Positions 25,396-34,191 of a stretch of 64,000 nucleotides of DNA are shown here, piece after piece (position 1 is the first letter of the stretch; every line of letters starts with the position of its first letter). Source of the DNA: DASWNP01 sp036399175 (lineage in GTDB: Bacteria > Acidobacteriota > Blastocatellia > Pyrinomonadales > Pyrinomonadaceae); NCBI GenBank assembly GCA_036399175.1, contig DASWNP010000040.1, forward strand, positions 96,479-160,478, in the 5' to 3' direction. The notes under the pieces were generated by a model, which saw nothing but the letters and a program-made list of their open reading frames with translations, was not told the DNA's origin and searched no databases. Both the position numbers and the translations under genes were made by a program.

Positions 25396-25623
25396 GACGC
25401 GCTCCCTATAACTTCCAACCCGCAGATACCCGGTTCGACCTGCGACGGCCAAACGCGCCGAGCAGCGTTCAGACAGGAAAACTCCGTCCGGATTTGGACG
25501 CTGCTATGGTCTTCGAGCGTGCGGTTCGAGCGCGTGCGTGTGCGACGGGTTCGTTTGGGCGAGGGCGAGCCGGGTTGGATGCCGAAGGGCGTGGATTTGT
25601 GTTAGGATGCGCCCATCTGCATG

Positions 25624-26592
25624 ATGAACACTCTGGCGGAGAACAAGCGGCAGCGCGCGACTTTGCTCGACGGCGGACGCATCGCCGAGCGTATCAAACG
25701 CGAGGTTGCGGAGGAAGCGGCGCGGCTGAAAAGCGAGGCGGGCGTCGTCCCTTGCCTGGCGACGGTGCTGGTGGGAGACGACCCGGCCTCGGCGGTCTAC
25801 GTGCGAAACAAGGTGCGCGCCTGCGAGGAGCTTGGGCTGCGCTCCGAGCATCGCGCGCTTCCTTCCGAGATGACGACCGAAGAGCTTCTCTACCTGATAG
25901 CGGAATTGAACGCGCGCGACGACGTGGACGGCATCCTCGTCCAGTTGCCTCTGCCCGCGCATATGAGCGAGTCGCGCGTGCTGGAGGCGATTGACCCCTC
26001 GAAGGATGTCGATGGATTTCATCCGGTCAACGTCGGCCGGCTGGCCTGCGGCGAGCCGTCGCTCGTACCGTGCACGCCGGCAGGAATCGTCGAGCTGCTC
26101 GTGCGTTCGGGCATCACTATCGAGGGCACGCGCGCCTGCGTGGTCGGCAGAAGCCGCATCGTCGGGCGTCCCGCCGCGCAGCTTCTCTTGCGGCACGACG
26201 CCACCGTCACCATCTGCCATTCGCGCACGCGCGACCTCGCCGCAATCACGCGTGAGGCGGACATCCTCGTCGCAGCCATCGGACGCGCGGGCTTCATCCG
26301 GGGCGAGCACGTTAAACCCGGCGCGACCGTCATCGACGTTGGCATCAACAAGATTACTGATGAAGCGCAGGCGCGCGAGCTTTTCGGACGAGACGCCGAG
26401 CGACGCATCGACATCATCAGGCGACGCGGCTGCACCCTCGCAGGCGACGTGCATCCTTCAGAGGTCGAAGAAGTGGCAGGCCGACTCACGCCCGTCCCCG
26501 GCGGCGTCGGCCTACTCACCGTAGCCATGCTGATGAAAAACACGCTCAAAGCAGCGAGAACTCGTCAATCGTCAATCGTCAATCGTCAATAG
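25624..26592 (+). CDS. folD: Bifunctional methylenetetrahydrofolate dehydrogenase/cyclohydrolase
   Basis: About 322 residues; two tandem ATG codons (25621, 25624) are possible starts. FolD interconverts methylene-, methenyl- and formyl-THF. It has LATVLVGDDPASAVYVRNK with the catalytic Lys region, DGILVQLPLP, DPSKDVDGFHPVNVGRL, VVGRSRIVGRPAAQLLL and the end motif VPGGVGLLTVAML. The last residues (RQSSIVNRQ) are encoded by the heptad repeat at 26563 and have no counterpart in the family. Confidence 0.95.
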   Translation: MNTLAENKRQRATLLDGGRIAERIKREVAEEAARLKSEAGVVPCLATVLVGDDPASAVYVRNKVRACEELGLRSEHRALPSEMTTEELLYLIAELNARDDVDGILVQLPLPAHMSESRVLEAIDPSKDVDGFHPVNVGRLACGEPSLVPCTPAGIVELLVRSGITIEGTRACVVGRSRIVGRPAAQLLLRHDATVTICHSRTRDLAAITREADILVAAIGRAGFIRGEHVKPGATVIDVGINKITDEAQARELFGRDAERRIDIIRRRGCTLAGDVHPSEVEEVAGRLTPVPGGVGLLTVAMLMKNTLKAARTRQSSIVNRQ

Positions 26593-26667
26593 TGAAAGAC
26601 GGTTTTATCTATTCACGATTGACGATTTACCATTTACCGGCTTTTATCTAATCACGATTGACGATTT
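26563..26667. repeat. Heptad inverted repeat, CGTCAAT family, overlapping the folD end
   Basis: Left arm of four CGTCAAT units encodes the folD C-terminus and its stop TAG. The centre is GTGAAAGACGGTTTTATC and the right arm is ATTCACGATTGACGATTTAC followed by an extra ATCACGATTGACGATTTA. It ends one base before the coaE start codon. Confidence 0.9.
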
Positions 26668-27303
26668 ATGTTGCGCGTCGGGTTAACGGGGTCGATTGCG
26701 GTGGGGAAGAGTTTCGTGTCGGGCGTATTGAGTGAGCTTGGGTGTCATGTGCTGGATGCGGACGAGGTGGCGCGCAGGGTGGTCGAGCCGGGGAGCGCGG
26801 GGCTGCGGGCGCTCCTGGAGGCTTTCGGGGCGGAGATTTTGCAGGCGGACGGAAGGCTCGACCGCGCGCGTCTGGGCTCGCTGGTCTTCGCCGACGCCGA
26901 GCGACGCGCGCTGCTCAATTCGATTCTTCATCCGCTCATCATTGAAGCGCAGGATGAGGAGCTGAAGCGCTTCGAGCAGCGAGACCCGCGCGGAGTCGCA
27001 GTCGTTGATGCGGCGCTGATGATTGAGTCGGGCGGATACCGGCGTTTCGATAAGCTGATTGTCGTTCACTGCCGACCCGAAATTCAGTTGGAGCGACTGA
27101 TGCGGCGCAACGGGCTCGCGCGCGAGGAAGCAGAGCGACGCATCGACGCGCAGATGCCACAGGAAGAGAAGAAGCGTTACGCCGATTTCCTCATCGACAC
27201 TTCGGAGGGCTTCGAGGACACGCGGCGGCAGGTGGAGAAGGTCTACGCGATTCTGCGCGAGTTGAGCGAAGAGAAGGGCGTCGCAGAGAGTTCGGAACAG
27301 TAG
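26668..27303 (+). CDS. coaE: Dephospho-CoA kinase
   Basis: 211 residues. It phosphorylates dephospho-CoA in the last step of CoA synthesis. The P-loop GLTGSIAVGKS is at residues 5-15, followed by LDADEVARRVVEPG, the lid region LMRRNGLAREEAERRI and the DTS of LIDTSEGFED. The start directly follows an inverted repeat. The stop TAG overlaps the GTG/ATG start region of the next gene (TAGTGATG), so coupling to the binding-protein gene is possible. Confidence 0.95.
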   Translation: MLRVGLTGSIAVGKSFVSGVLSELGCHVLDADEVARRVVEPGSAGLRALLEAFGAEILQADGRLDRARLGSLVFADAERRALLNSILHPLIIEAQDEELKRFEQRDPRGVAVVDAALMIESGGYRRFDKLIVVHCRPEIQLERLMRRNGLAREEAERRIDAQMPQEEKKRYADFLIDTSEGFEDTRRQVEKVYAILRELSEEKGVAESSEQ

Positions 27304-27305
27304 TG

Positions 27306-29393
27306 ATGCGAATGAAGGCGAAAGAGAGCGGCAGGGAAGCGAGGTCGTTCGCAGGCGGCGCGAGGCTCGACGCCGGACGAAGCGGCGCGCATCCGGCTGT
27401 CCCGTCGCGTCGTTCTTCGTCGTCTTCGCTCGCCCTCTGCGCGCGTTGGCTGCTCATCTCGTCTCTGTCGCTTCTCGGCGTCGCGTGTTTCGAGACGGAG
27501 AAGGGCGAGCCGTTTTACGGGCGCGTGGCGACGCCGAAGACGCAGGAGTTTCGTTGGAGCGACGGCGGGCTGCCGCGCGTCTTCGACCCTGCGCTGGCCG
27601 CCGCGCCGCCCGACACCGATGCCGTGCGCGCTCTCTTCGAGGGTTTGACCGATTACGACCCGCGCACGCTTGAGCCGGTGGCGGCGGTGGCGACGCATTG
27701 GGAGGCTTCGACGGATTTCAGGCAGTGGACTTTTCATTTGAGACGCGACGCGCGCTGGTCGAACGGCGACGCGGTGACGGCGCAGGATTTCGTGCGCTCA
27801 TGGCAGCGCACGCTCAGGCTCGGCGACCGCGCGCCGCACGCGCGTCTGCTGGAGAACATAGAGGGCGCGCAGAGCGCTGTCGCGCTCGTCGTCGATCCTT
27901 CGCAAGCGGCGTCGGAAGAGACGGGCGAAGTGGCAGAGGAGTCGCTTGAAGAGGATGCTGAACCGAAACCCCCCGCTACTTCGGCGTCGCCGACGTTAAA
28001 GCCGACGCCGACGGCGAGCCCGACGCCTGCTCCGGTCGTCGCGCCGAAGTTCGGTGCGGAGGCGGTCGGCGACTACGTTCTGAAAGTTCGTTTGAGACGC
28101 CCCGACAGGAGTTTTCCGGCGCTCGTGGCTCATCCGGTCTTTCGTCCGGTTCATGCTTCGGACAGGGAGAGCGAAGCGGAGGGCGCGCAGGAAGAGCTTG
28201 AAGATAAGGAAGGAAGAAGCGGGCGAGGGTTCGTCTCGAACGGAGCGTTTCGTTTGTCGGGACTCGCTTCGGATAGCGTCGTGCTTGAGCGTGCGAGCAG
28301 TTATTGGGACGCGGGCGCGGTGGCGCTCGAACGCGTGCGCTTCATCGCCGCGCGCGATGCCGAGTCGGCGCTCGCGGCTTACGAGCGCGGCGAGGTCGAT
28401 GCCGTCACCAACGCGGCCTTCGAGCCTCTGGCGCTCAAGCTGCTCGCTCCCTACAAAGACTTCCGCCGCGCCACCTACGGCGCGCTCACTTTCTACAGCT
28501 TCAATCTCTCGCGTCCGCCCTTCAACGACCGGCGCGTCCGCGAAGCGCTCGCCATCGCGCTCGACCGAGACCGCCTGAGCGCCGACGCCATGAGCGGCGC
28601 GACCGAGCCGGCCAAGAGATTTCTGCCCCTGCAACATGAAGAGTCGGGCGAGGCCGAGAGCGCGCAGGAGTCGAGCGCCGAGAGAGCGGACGAGCTAGAA
28701 CTGAATGCTGACGAAGAGCAGACGGTCGCTCCGCTTGAGTTCAACGCCGAGCGTGCGCGTCGGCTGCTGGCCGAAGCGGGCTTTCCCGGCGGCGCGGGCT
28801 TTCCGCGCATACGTCTTTTGGTTAATCGTAACGAGCAGCATCGAATGATGGCTCAGGCCGTCGCGGCGATGTGGCGAAGCGTTTTGGGCGTCGAGACAGA
28901 AGTCGTCGTGCGTAGCTGGGAGGAATACGAAGCCGCGCTCTGGACGGGCGATTACGACATCGCGCGGCGCAGCATGGTGATGCAGACGACCGACGCCGAA
29001 AGCAACATGCTCGCCATCTTCGAGCGACAGCCGCAGGCGGCGCTCGCCGGTTCAGGGGCGAACGAGACCGCCGCTACCGCGACGCCGGGCGCGTCCGAGA
29101 CGCCGACGCCTTCTCCGCGCGCGGACGATGCCGCGTCGAGCGATGGCGGCGCATCTTCGTCTGCTGCGAACAGAGCTTCAGTGCCGCAGCCGATTCTCTC
29201 CGAGGCGCAGGCTTTGCGCGAGCTGCCCGCGATTCCGGTCTACTTCGCCTCTTCCTTCGCCGTCGTCAAGCCCTACGTTCGAGGCTTCGACACGAATCTG
29301 CTCGACGCTCCTTCGCTCAAGCACGTTCGCATCGACACCGATTGGAAGATGCCCGAAGAGACGAAGACGGTCGAGGTTATCGGCAACGAGTAG
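27306..29393 (+). CDS. ABC transporter substrate-binding lipoprotein (SBP_bac_5 family), with long low-complexity inserts
   Basis: About 695 residues; the start is ATG 27306 or GTG 27303. A long basic N-terminus leads to a lipobox (LLGVAC). The family 5 core includes LFEGLTDYDPRTLEPV, ATHWEASTDFRQWTFHLRRDARWSNGD and FNDRRVREALAIALDRDRL. Three low-complexity inserts stand out: an E/P-rich run near residues 200-240 (PTPTASPTPAP), an acidic S/E/D run near 445-475 and an A/T/S run near 575-625. The core is otherwise complete. It binds peptides or similar ligands, probably for the permease encoded at 32017-36527. Confidence 0.85.
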   Translation: MRMKAKESGREARSFAGGARLDAGRSGAHPAVPSRRSSSSSLALCARWLLISSLSLLGVACFETEKGEPFYGRVATPKTQEFRWSDGGLPRVFDPALAAAPPDTDAVRALFEGLTDYDPRTLEPVAAVATHWEASTDFRQWTFHLRRDARWSNGDAVTAQDFVRSWQRTLRLGDRAPHARLLENIEGAQSAVALVVDPSQAASEETGEVAEESLEEDAEPKPPATSASPTLKPTPTASPTPAPVVAPKFGAEAVGDYVLKVRLRRPDRSFPALVAHPVFRPVHASDRESEAEGAQEELEDKEGRSGRGFVSNGAFRLSGLASDSVVLERASSYWDAGAVALERVRFIAARDAESALAAYERGEVDAVTNAAFEPLALKLLAPYKDFRRATYGALTFYSFNLSRPPFNDRRVREALAIALDRDRLSADAMSGATEPAKRFLPLQHEESGEAESAQESSAERADELELNADEEQTVAPLEFNAERARRLLAEAGFPGGAGFPRIRLLVNRNEQHRMMAQAVAAMWRSVLGVETEVVVRSWEEYEAALWTGDYDIARRSMVMQTTDAESNMLAIFERQPQAALAGSGANETAATATPGASETPTPSPRADDAASSDGGASSSAANRASVPQPILSEAQALRELPAIPVYFASSFAVVKPYVRGFDTNLLDAPSLKHVRIDTDWKMPEETKTVEVIGNE

Positions 29394-29764
29394 CGGCGCG
29401 GCCTCGAAGCAGTAACGGCACGGCATCGGAAGATTTCGATGGCGGCGAGCAACGAGAGGCGCGGCTCGGCGCATCGTTGAGAGTAGAAACCTTTGAGAGC
29501 TTCCGATTGAGACGTGTTTGAAAAAGGGGCGGGCGCGTGGTAAGTTTCGTTTATCGAAATTCAGTACGAAAATTGGAACCCCCGCCGAACGAAAAAGCGT
29601 TCTCCCCGTCCTTCTCGGTTTGGTAGCTTCATTCCCCTTTTGAAGCGTTTTTCGCGCCTCTAACAAAACAGTCTGCTCCCTGAGGTTCGCCGTAAAACCT
29701 CTCCCCGCAAACAGTGGCCGACAGAGCGTCGATGCTCTCTGCAAAGCAACAGGAGTGGAAGGCT
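29394..29764. other. Intergenic region between the two binding-protein genes
   Basis: These 371 bp show no gene and none of the heptad arrays. The stretch is lower in GC around 29510-29600. A possible TTGAAA at 29516-29521 has no good -10 partner. Nothing else can be supported. Confidence 0.5.
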
Positions 29765-31798
29765 ATGATTTATTCGGGCAGTCGTCGCGGGCGCAGTAGC
29801 AGTAGCAGCAGGAGGGTGAGGGTCGCATTCGTCACCGTGACACTCGCGGCGCTCGCGCTGTCGGCGTGCGGCATCAGCAGAGAGCAGCAGAACGACGAGT
29901 TCTTCGGCAAGGTCGAGCCGCCCGCAGGGCAGACCTTGCGCTACATCTCCGGCTCGGAGCCCGAAACGCTCGATCCGCAGATGAGCAGCGGCCAGCCCGA
30001 AGCGCGCATCTACATGGCGCTCTTCGAGGGTTTGGCCGAGTACAACCCGAAGACGCAACTGCCCGAGCCCGCCGCCGCCGAGCGCTGGGAGATAGACGAG
30101 GACGCCTCCGAGTTCGTCTTCTTCCTACGCAAAAACGCGCGCTGGTCGAACGGCGACCCGCTCAACGCTCACGACTTCGTCTACACCATCCGGCGCGGCC
30201 TCGCTCCCGAACTCGCTTCCCGCAACGCCTACCTCGCATACGAAATCAAGTACGCTCAAGCCTACAACGAGGCGGGCGCGTTCGTGCGCGACCCGCAGAC
30301 CGGAAAGTTTGTGCTTGAGAGAGATGCTAAACCGGACGACGCGTCGGGCGCGCAGTCGGCGGGCGGCCTGACGCCCCTCTCGGACGAAGAAGCCCTGAAG
30401 GGCGAGCTTGCCAAGCGCGGCGAAGACATGGCCGCTCACACACCCTTTCACGACTACATTCATTCGCCGATGCGCCTCGTCGTGCCCGGCGACGAGGCCG
30501 GACGCGAGAAGGCTTTCAAAGCGAATCCGAAGCTGAAGACTCTGCTGGCGGGCAAGGAGCTTGTGCCCGTCAGGGCTGAGGACATCGGCGTCGAAGCCGT
30601 TGACGATTACACTCTTCGCCTGACGCTCGCGCAGCCCGCGCCCTACTTCATCGGTCTCATCCCGCATCAACTCTTCCGCGCCGTCCCGCGCAAGGCCATC
30701 GAGAAATACGGCAACGCCCTCTGGACGAGGCCGGGCAACATCATCACCTGCGGCCCCTTCAAGCTCGAATCTCACAGGCCGTATCACGCGCTGGTCGTCG
30801 TGCGCGACCCGATGTACTGGGACGCGGCCAACGTCAAGCTCGACCGGATTTCTTTCTACCCGTTTGAAGAGCAGACGACGATGATGAATCTCTACAAGGC
30901 GGGCGAGGTGGACGCCACCTACAACCACACCGTCCCTCACGGTTGGCTCAAGAGCGGCCTGCGCTCGGTCAAGGACTACATGGACGCGCCCGAAAACGCC
31001 ATCGAGTATTACATGATTAACACGCAGCGCCCGCCGATGAACGACCTGCGCGTCCGCAAGGCTTTCAACATAGCGATTGACAAGCGTGCTCTGGCCGACT
31101 ACCGCGTCGTCGTCAAGCCTCTGACCAACTTCACGCCCGAAGGCATCTTCCCGGGCTACCCGCAGCCCAAAGGCGACGATTTCAACCCCGAGCGCGCAAG
31201 GCAACTGCTCGCCGAGGCCGGTTACAAGGATGCTTCCGGCAAGTTCGACCCGAAGAAGTTTCCCGTCGATAAGGTGGAGATTAACTACAACACCTCGGAG
31301 TCAAACCGTCAGACCGCAGAGTTCGTGCAGGCGCAGTGGAAGCAGAATCTCGGCCTGACCGTCCCGCTCAAAAATTCCGAGTGGAAGACGTTTCTGACGA
31401 TGCGCTCCAAGCGCGATTACAACGGCTTCGCGCGCGCCGGCTGGATTGGCGACTACGTTGACCCCTACAGCTTTCTTGCCCTCTTCAGCACCGAGGCGGG
31501 CGACAACGGCACCGGCTGGTTCGACCCGAAATACGTCGCCATGCTCAAGGAAGCCAACAGTCAGGCCGACCAGCAGAAGCGCTTCGAGATGCTCGCACGC
31601 GCCGAGGCTTACTTTCTGGAAGCGCAGCCCGTCATCCCCCTCGTCACCAACGCCACCAACTTTATGAAGAAGCCCTACGTCAAAGGGCTCTATCCGAATC
31701 CCGGCACGCTTCACGCGTGGAAGTATGTCTACATCGAACACGACCGCTCGAAGTGGGACTACGGAATGCCGAGCCTGAAAGACGACGTGGCCGACTGA
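29765..31798 (+). CDS. Oligopeptide ABC transporter substrate-binding lipoprotein (OppA-like)
   Basis: 677 residues from ATG 29765 (AGGAG 9 nt upstream). The signal peptide ends in a lipobox (LALSACG). Family motifs are RYISGSEPETLDPQM, LFEGLAEYNPKTQLP, RKNARWSNGDPLNAHDFVYT and LRVRKAFNIAIDKRAL. It resembles the DppA/OppA long form and binds peptides in the periplasm. It stands directly upstream of oppB, C, D and F. Confidence 0.93.
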   Translation: MIYSGSRRGRSSSSSRRVRVAFVTVTLAALALSACGISREQQNDEFFGKVEPPAGQTLRYISGSEPETLDPQMSSGQPEARIYMALFEGLAEYNPKTQLPEPAAAERWEIDEDASEFVFFLRKNARWSNGDPLNAHDFVYTIRRGLAPELASRNAYLAYEIKYAQAYNEAGAFVRDPQTGKFVLERDAKPDDASGAQSAGGLTPLSDEEALKGELAKRGEDMAAHTPFHDYIHSPMRLVVPGDEAGREKAFKANPKLKTLLAGKELVPVRAEDIGVEAVDDYTLRLTLAQPAPYFIGLIPHQLFRAVPRKAIEKYGNALWTRPGNIITCGPFKLESHRPYHALVVVRDPMYWDAANVKLDRISFYPFEEQTTMMNLYKAGEVDATYNHTVPHGWLKSGLRSVKDYMDAPENAIEYYMINTQRPPMNDLRVRKAFNIAIDKRALADYRVVVKPLTNFTPEGIFPGYPQPKGDDFNPERARQLLAEAGYKDASGKFDPKKFPVDKVEINYNTSESNRQTAEFVQAQWKQNLGLTVPLKNSEWKTFLTMRSKRDYNGFARAGWIGDYVDPYSFLALFSTEAGDNGTGWFDPKYVAMLKEANSQADQQKRFEMLARAEAYFLEAQPVIPLVTNATNFMKKPYVKGLYPNPGTLHAWKYVYIEHDRSKWDYGMPSLKDDVAD

Positions 31799-31820
31799 GA
31801 GAGATATTCAGGAAAGAATT

Positions 31821-31968
31821 AACAGGGATGGACAGGATGGAAAGAAATGATGAATTAGGAATGCGGAATGATGAATTAAAACCAGAAAGCAGGTTCTCTT
31901 TCATTCCGCATTCATCATTCCTCATTCCGCATTTGTCTTTATCCTGTCTATCCTGTCTATCCCTGTTT
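31821..31968. repeat. Nested inverted repeat: CAGGATGGA outer arms, GATGAAT inner arms
   Basis: The outer arms AACAGGGATGGACAGGATGG and ATCCTGTCTATCCCTGTT enclose an inner GCGGAATGATGAATT / ATTCCGCATTCATCATTCC pair with centre AAAACCAGAAAGCAGG. Two families are combined in one array, as at 60746-60863. Confidence 0.88.
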
Positions 31969-32016
31969 GAATTGCCTTGATTGGGTCTCAAAGATTCTCG
32001 AAGGAGCACGCACGAG

Positions 32017-32937
32017 ATGTTCAGCTTCATCATTCGTCGTTTGCTCGTCACGGTTCCGATGGTGCTCATCGTCGTGACGCTGACGTGGGGGCTCATCCGG
32101 CTCGCGCCCGGTAACTTCTACACGAGCGAGAAGAAGCTGCCGCCCGCCGTCGAGAAGAACCTGCGCGAAAAGTACGGACTCGACCAGCCCTGGTACGTGC
32201 AGTATTTCAAGATGATTGGCAACGTCGTCCGCCTCGACTTCGGCACGTCTCTGAAATACGAAAGCGAGTCGGTCAACGACATCCTCAAGCGCACGCTTCC
32301 CGTCTCGGCGACGCTCGGACTGCTCGCCTATCTGGTCGCACTCGTCCTCGGCATCGCGGCGGGCACGCTCGCCGCGCTCAGGCAGAACTCGCGCCTCGAT
32401 TACGCGTCGATGGCGTTGGCGATGCTCGGCATCTCGCTCCCGAACTTCGTGCTCGGCCCCCTGCTCGTCCTCGTCTTTTCGCTCACGCTCTACTGGCTTC
32501 CGCCCGCGCGCTGGGGCGGCTTTCCGAGCTGGAATCTGGTGCTGCCCGTCCTGACGCTTTCGGCTCTCTACTCGGCATACATCGCGCGTCTGACCCGCTC
32601 CGGCATGCTCGAAGTCCTGCGCTCGGACTACATCCGCACGGCTCGCGCCAAAGGCTTGAAGGAGCGCGACGTGGTTTTGCGCCACGCGCTGCGGGGCGGT
32701 CTTTTGCCCGTCGTCTCTTTTACAGGCCCGGCGCTCGCGTTTCTCGTCACGGGCACGGTCGTCGTCGAGCGCATCTACGCGCTGCCGGGCTTGGGGAATT
32801 ACTTCATCAACGCCAACCTCAACCGCGACGAGCCGCTCATCATCGGCATCGTCGCTTTTATCTCGGTGATGATTCTGTTTTTCAACCTTCTGGTTGACAT
32901 CGCTTACGGCTTCATCGACCCGCGTATCCGCTACTAA
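32017..32937 (+). CDS. oppB: Oligopeptide ABC transporter permease OppB-like
   Basis: 306 residues from ATG 32017 with AAGGAG 10 nt upstream. Six membrane helices, an N-terminal MFSFIIRRLLVTVPM typical of this subunit, and the EAA loop EVLRSDYIRTARAKGLKERDVVLRHALR that docks to the ATPase. It forms the inner-membrane channel with OppC encoded next. Confidence 0.95.
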   Translation: MFSFIIRRLLVTVPMVLIVVTLTWGLIRLAPGNFYTSEKKLPPAVEKNLREKYGLDQPWYVQYFKMIGNVVRLDFGTSLKYESESVNDILKRTLPVSATLGLLAYLVALVLGIAAGTLAALRQNSRLDYASMALAMLGISLPNFVLGPLLVLVFSLTLYWLPPARWGGFPSWNLVLPVLTLSALYSAYIARLTRSGMLEVLRSDYIRTARAKGLKERDVVLRHALRGGLLPVVSFTGPALAFLVTGTVVVERIYALPGLGNYFINANLNRDEPLIIGIVAFISVMILFFNLLVDIAYGFIDPRIRY

Positions 32938-32944
32938 AAAAGCC

Positions 32945-34066
32945 ATGAAGGAAGAACCTACGCCGCAAGTCCCGACCGAAGAGGGGCGCTCCGAATCGAG
33001 CGCGAGCGCCCGAGAGCCTGCGCTCACTCCGCTCGGCACGCCGCCGCGCCCGCCCGTGCGCTCGCGCGAAGGCGACATCATCCACACCTCGCCGGAGCTG
33101 GCCGTCGGCGAAGGCGACGTGCGGACGGCTGAAGAGGGCACACTCGAAATCCTCTCCGGCACTTCGCTGTGGAAGGACGCGTGGCGGCGTCTGCTGAGAA
33201 ACAAGCTGGCCGTCTTCGGGCTCGTCGTCGTCTCGCTCATCATCCTGATTTCGCTCGTCGGGCCGCCAATCATCAAGGCCACGACCGGCTTCGACTACGA
33301 CGACATCCCCTCGGACTCGAAGCTCATACGCTCGTTCCCGCCCTTCACCGCCTCAGACGGGAAAAGCTTCTCTTGGCAACACCCGATGGGAACCGATAGC
33401 GCCGGGCGCGACATGCTCGCGCGCGTCCTTCTGGGCGGTCGAATCTCTCTGATGGTCGGGCTCATCTCGACCGTCGTCTCGCTCATCATCGGCATCAGCT
33501 ACGGCGCGACCGCCGGCTATCTCGGCGGCAAAATCGACGACCTGATGATGCGCGTCGTCGATGTGCTCTACGCGATTCCCTACATGATGATCGTCATCGT
33601 GCTTTTGGCGATGTTCGGCGGCGAGTCGGCGATGGGACAGCTCATCCTGCTCTTCGTCGCGCTCGGCGCGGTCTCTTGGCTGACGATGGCGCGCATCGTG
33701 CGCGGGCAGGTGATTTCGCTGAAGAATCAGGAGTTCGTTTTGGCCGCGCGTGCGACCGGAGTTTCGACCGGGAGAATCATCTTTCGGCATCTCGTGCCGA
33801 ACACGCTCGGCCCCGTCATCGTCTACGCGACGCTGACCATCCCTTCCGTCATGTTGCAGGAAGCCTTTCTTTCGTTCCTCGGCCTCGGCGTGCAAGCGCC
33901 GCTCGCTTCGTGGGGCAGCCTTGCCGCCGAAGGCATCCAGAACATCGCCGTCTTCCCCTGGCAGCTCATCTTCCCCGGCGTGACGATGGCCTTGACGCTC
34001 TTCTCCCTCAACTTCCTCGGCGACGGCCTGCGCGACGCCCTCGACCCGCAGATGCGGAAATTCTGA
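32945..34066 (+). CDS. oppC: Oligopeptide ABC transporter permease OppC-like
   Basis: 373 residues from ATG 32945, seven nucleotides after oppB. An unusually long hydrophilic N-terminus of about 80 residues (Pro/Glu/Ser-rich) precedes the LWKDAWRRLLRNKLAVFGL start of the family core. HPMGTDSAGRDMLARVLLGGR, the EAA loop EFVLAARATGVSTGRIIFRHLVPN and the end GDGLRDALDPQMRKF are all present. Six membrane helices are expected. Confidence 0.95.
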   Translation: MKEEPTPQVPTEEGRSESSASAREPALTPLGTPPRPPVRSREGDIIHTSPELAVGEGDVRTAEEGTLEILSGTSLWKDAWRRLLRNKLAVFGLVVVSLIILISLVGPPIIKATTGFDYDDIPSDSKLIRSFPPFTASDGKSFSWQHPMGTDSAGRDMLARVLLGGRISLMVGLISTVVSLIIGISYGATAGYLGGKIDDLMMRVVDVLYAIPYMMIVIVLLAMFGGESAMGQLILLFVALGAVSWLTMARIVRGQVISLKNQEFVLAARATGVSTGRIIFRHLVPNTLGPVIVYATLTIPSVMLQEAFLSFLGLGVQAPLASWGSLAAEGIQNIAVFPWQLIFPGVTMALTLFSLNFLGDGLRDALDPQMRKF

Positions 34067-34067
34067 A

Positions 34068-34180
34068 AGGGGATGGGGGTTTAGGGGTTGGGGGATGGGG
34101 AAGAAACAGCAGGGAAAACCCTCGAAGTAAAAGTTGAGCGGTTTTGGTTTTTCCCATCCCCCAACCCCTAACCCCCAACA
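34068..34180. repeat. Heptad inverted repeat, GGGG(T/A)TG family
   Basis: Left arm GGGGATG-GGGGTTTAGGGGTTG-GGGGATG, right arm CATCCCCCAACCCCTAACC, with a centre of about 50 nt. It separates oppC from oppD. A second member of this family is at 59465-59551. Confidence 0.9.
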
Positions 34181-34191
34181 CCTACTAAATT

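Noticed and set aside
25396..25623. tRNA-like GGTTCGA segments before folD
   Set aside because: GGTTCGA occurs, but no cloverleaf, acceptor stem or CCA end can be built around it.
31957..33282. 441-codon open frame antisense to oppB and oppC
   Set aside because: Shadow of two clear permease genes; rich in Arg, Glu and His, with no domain.
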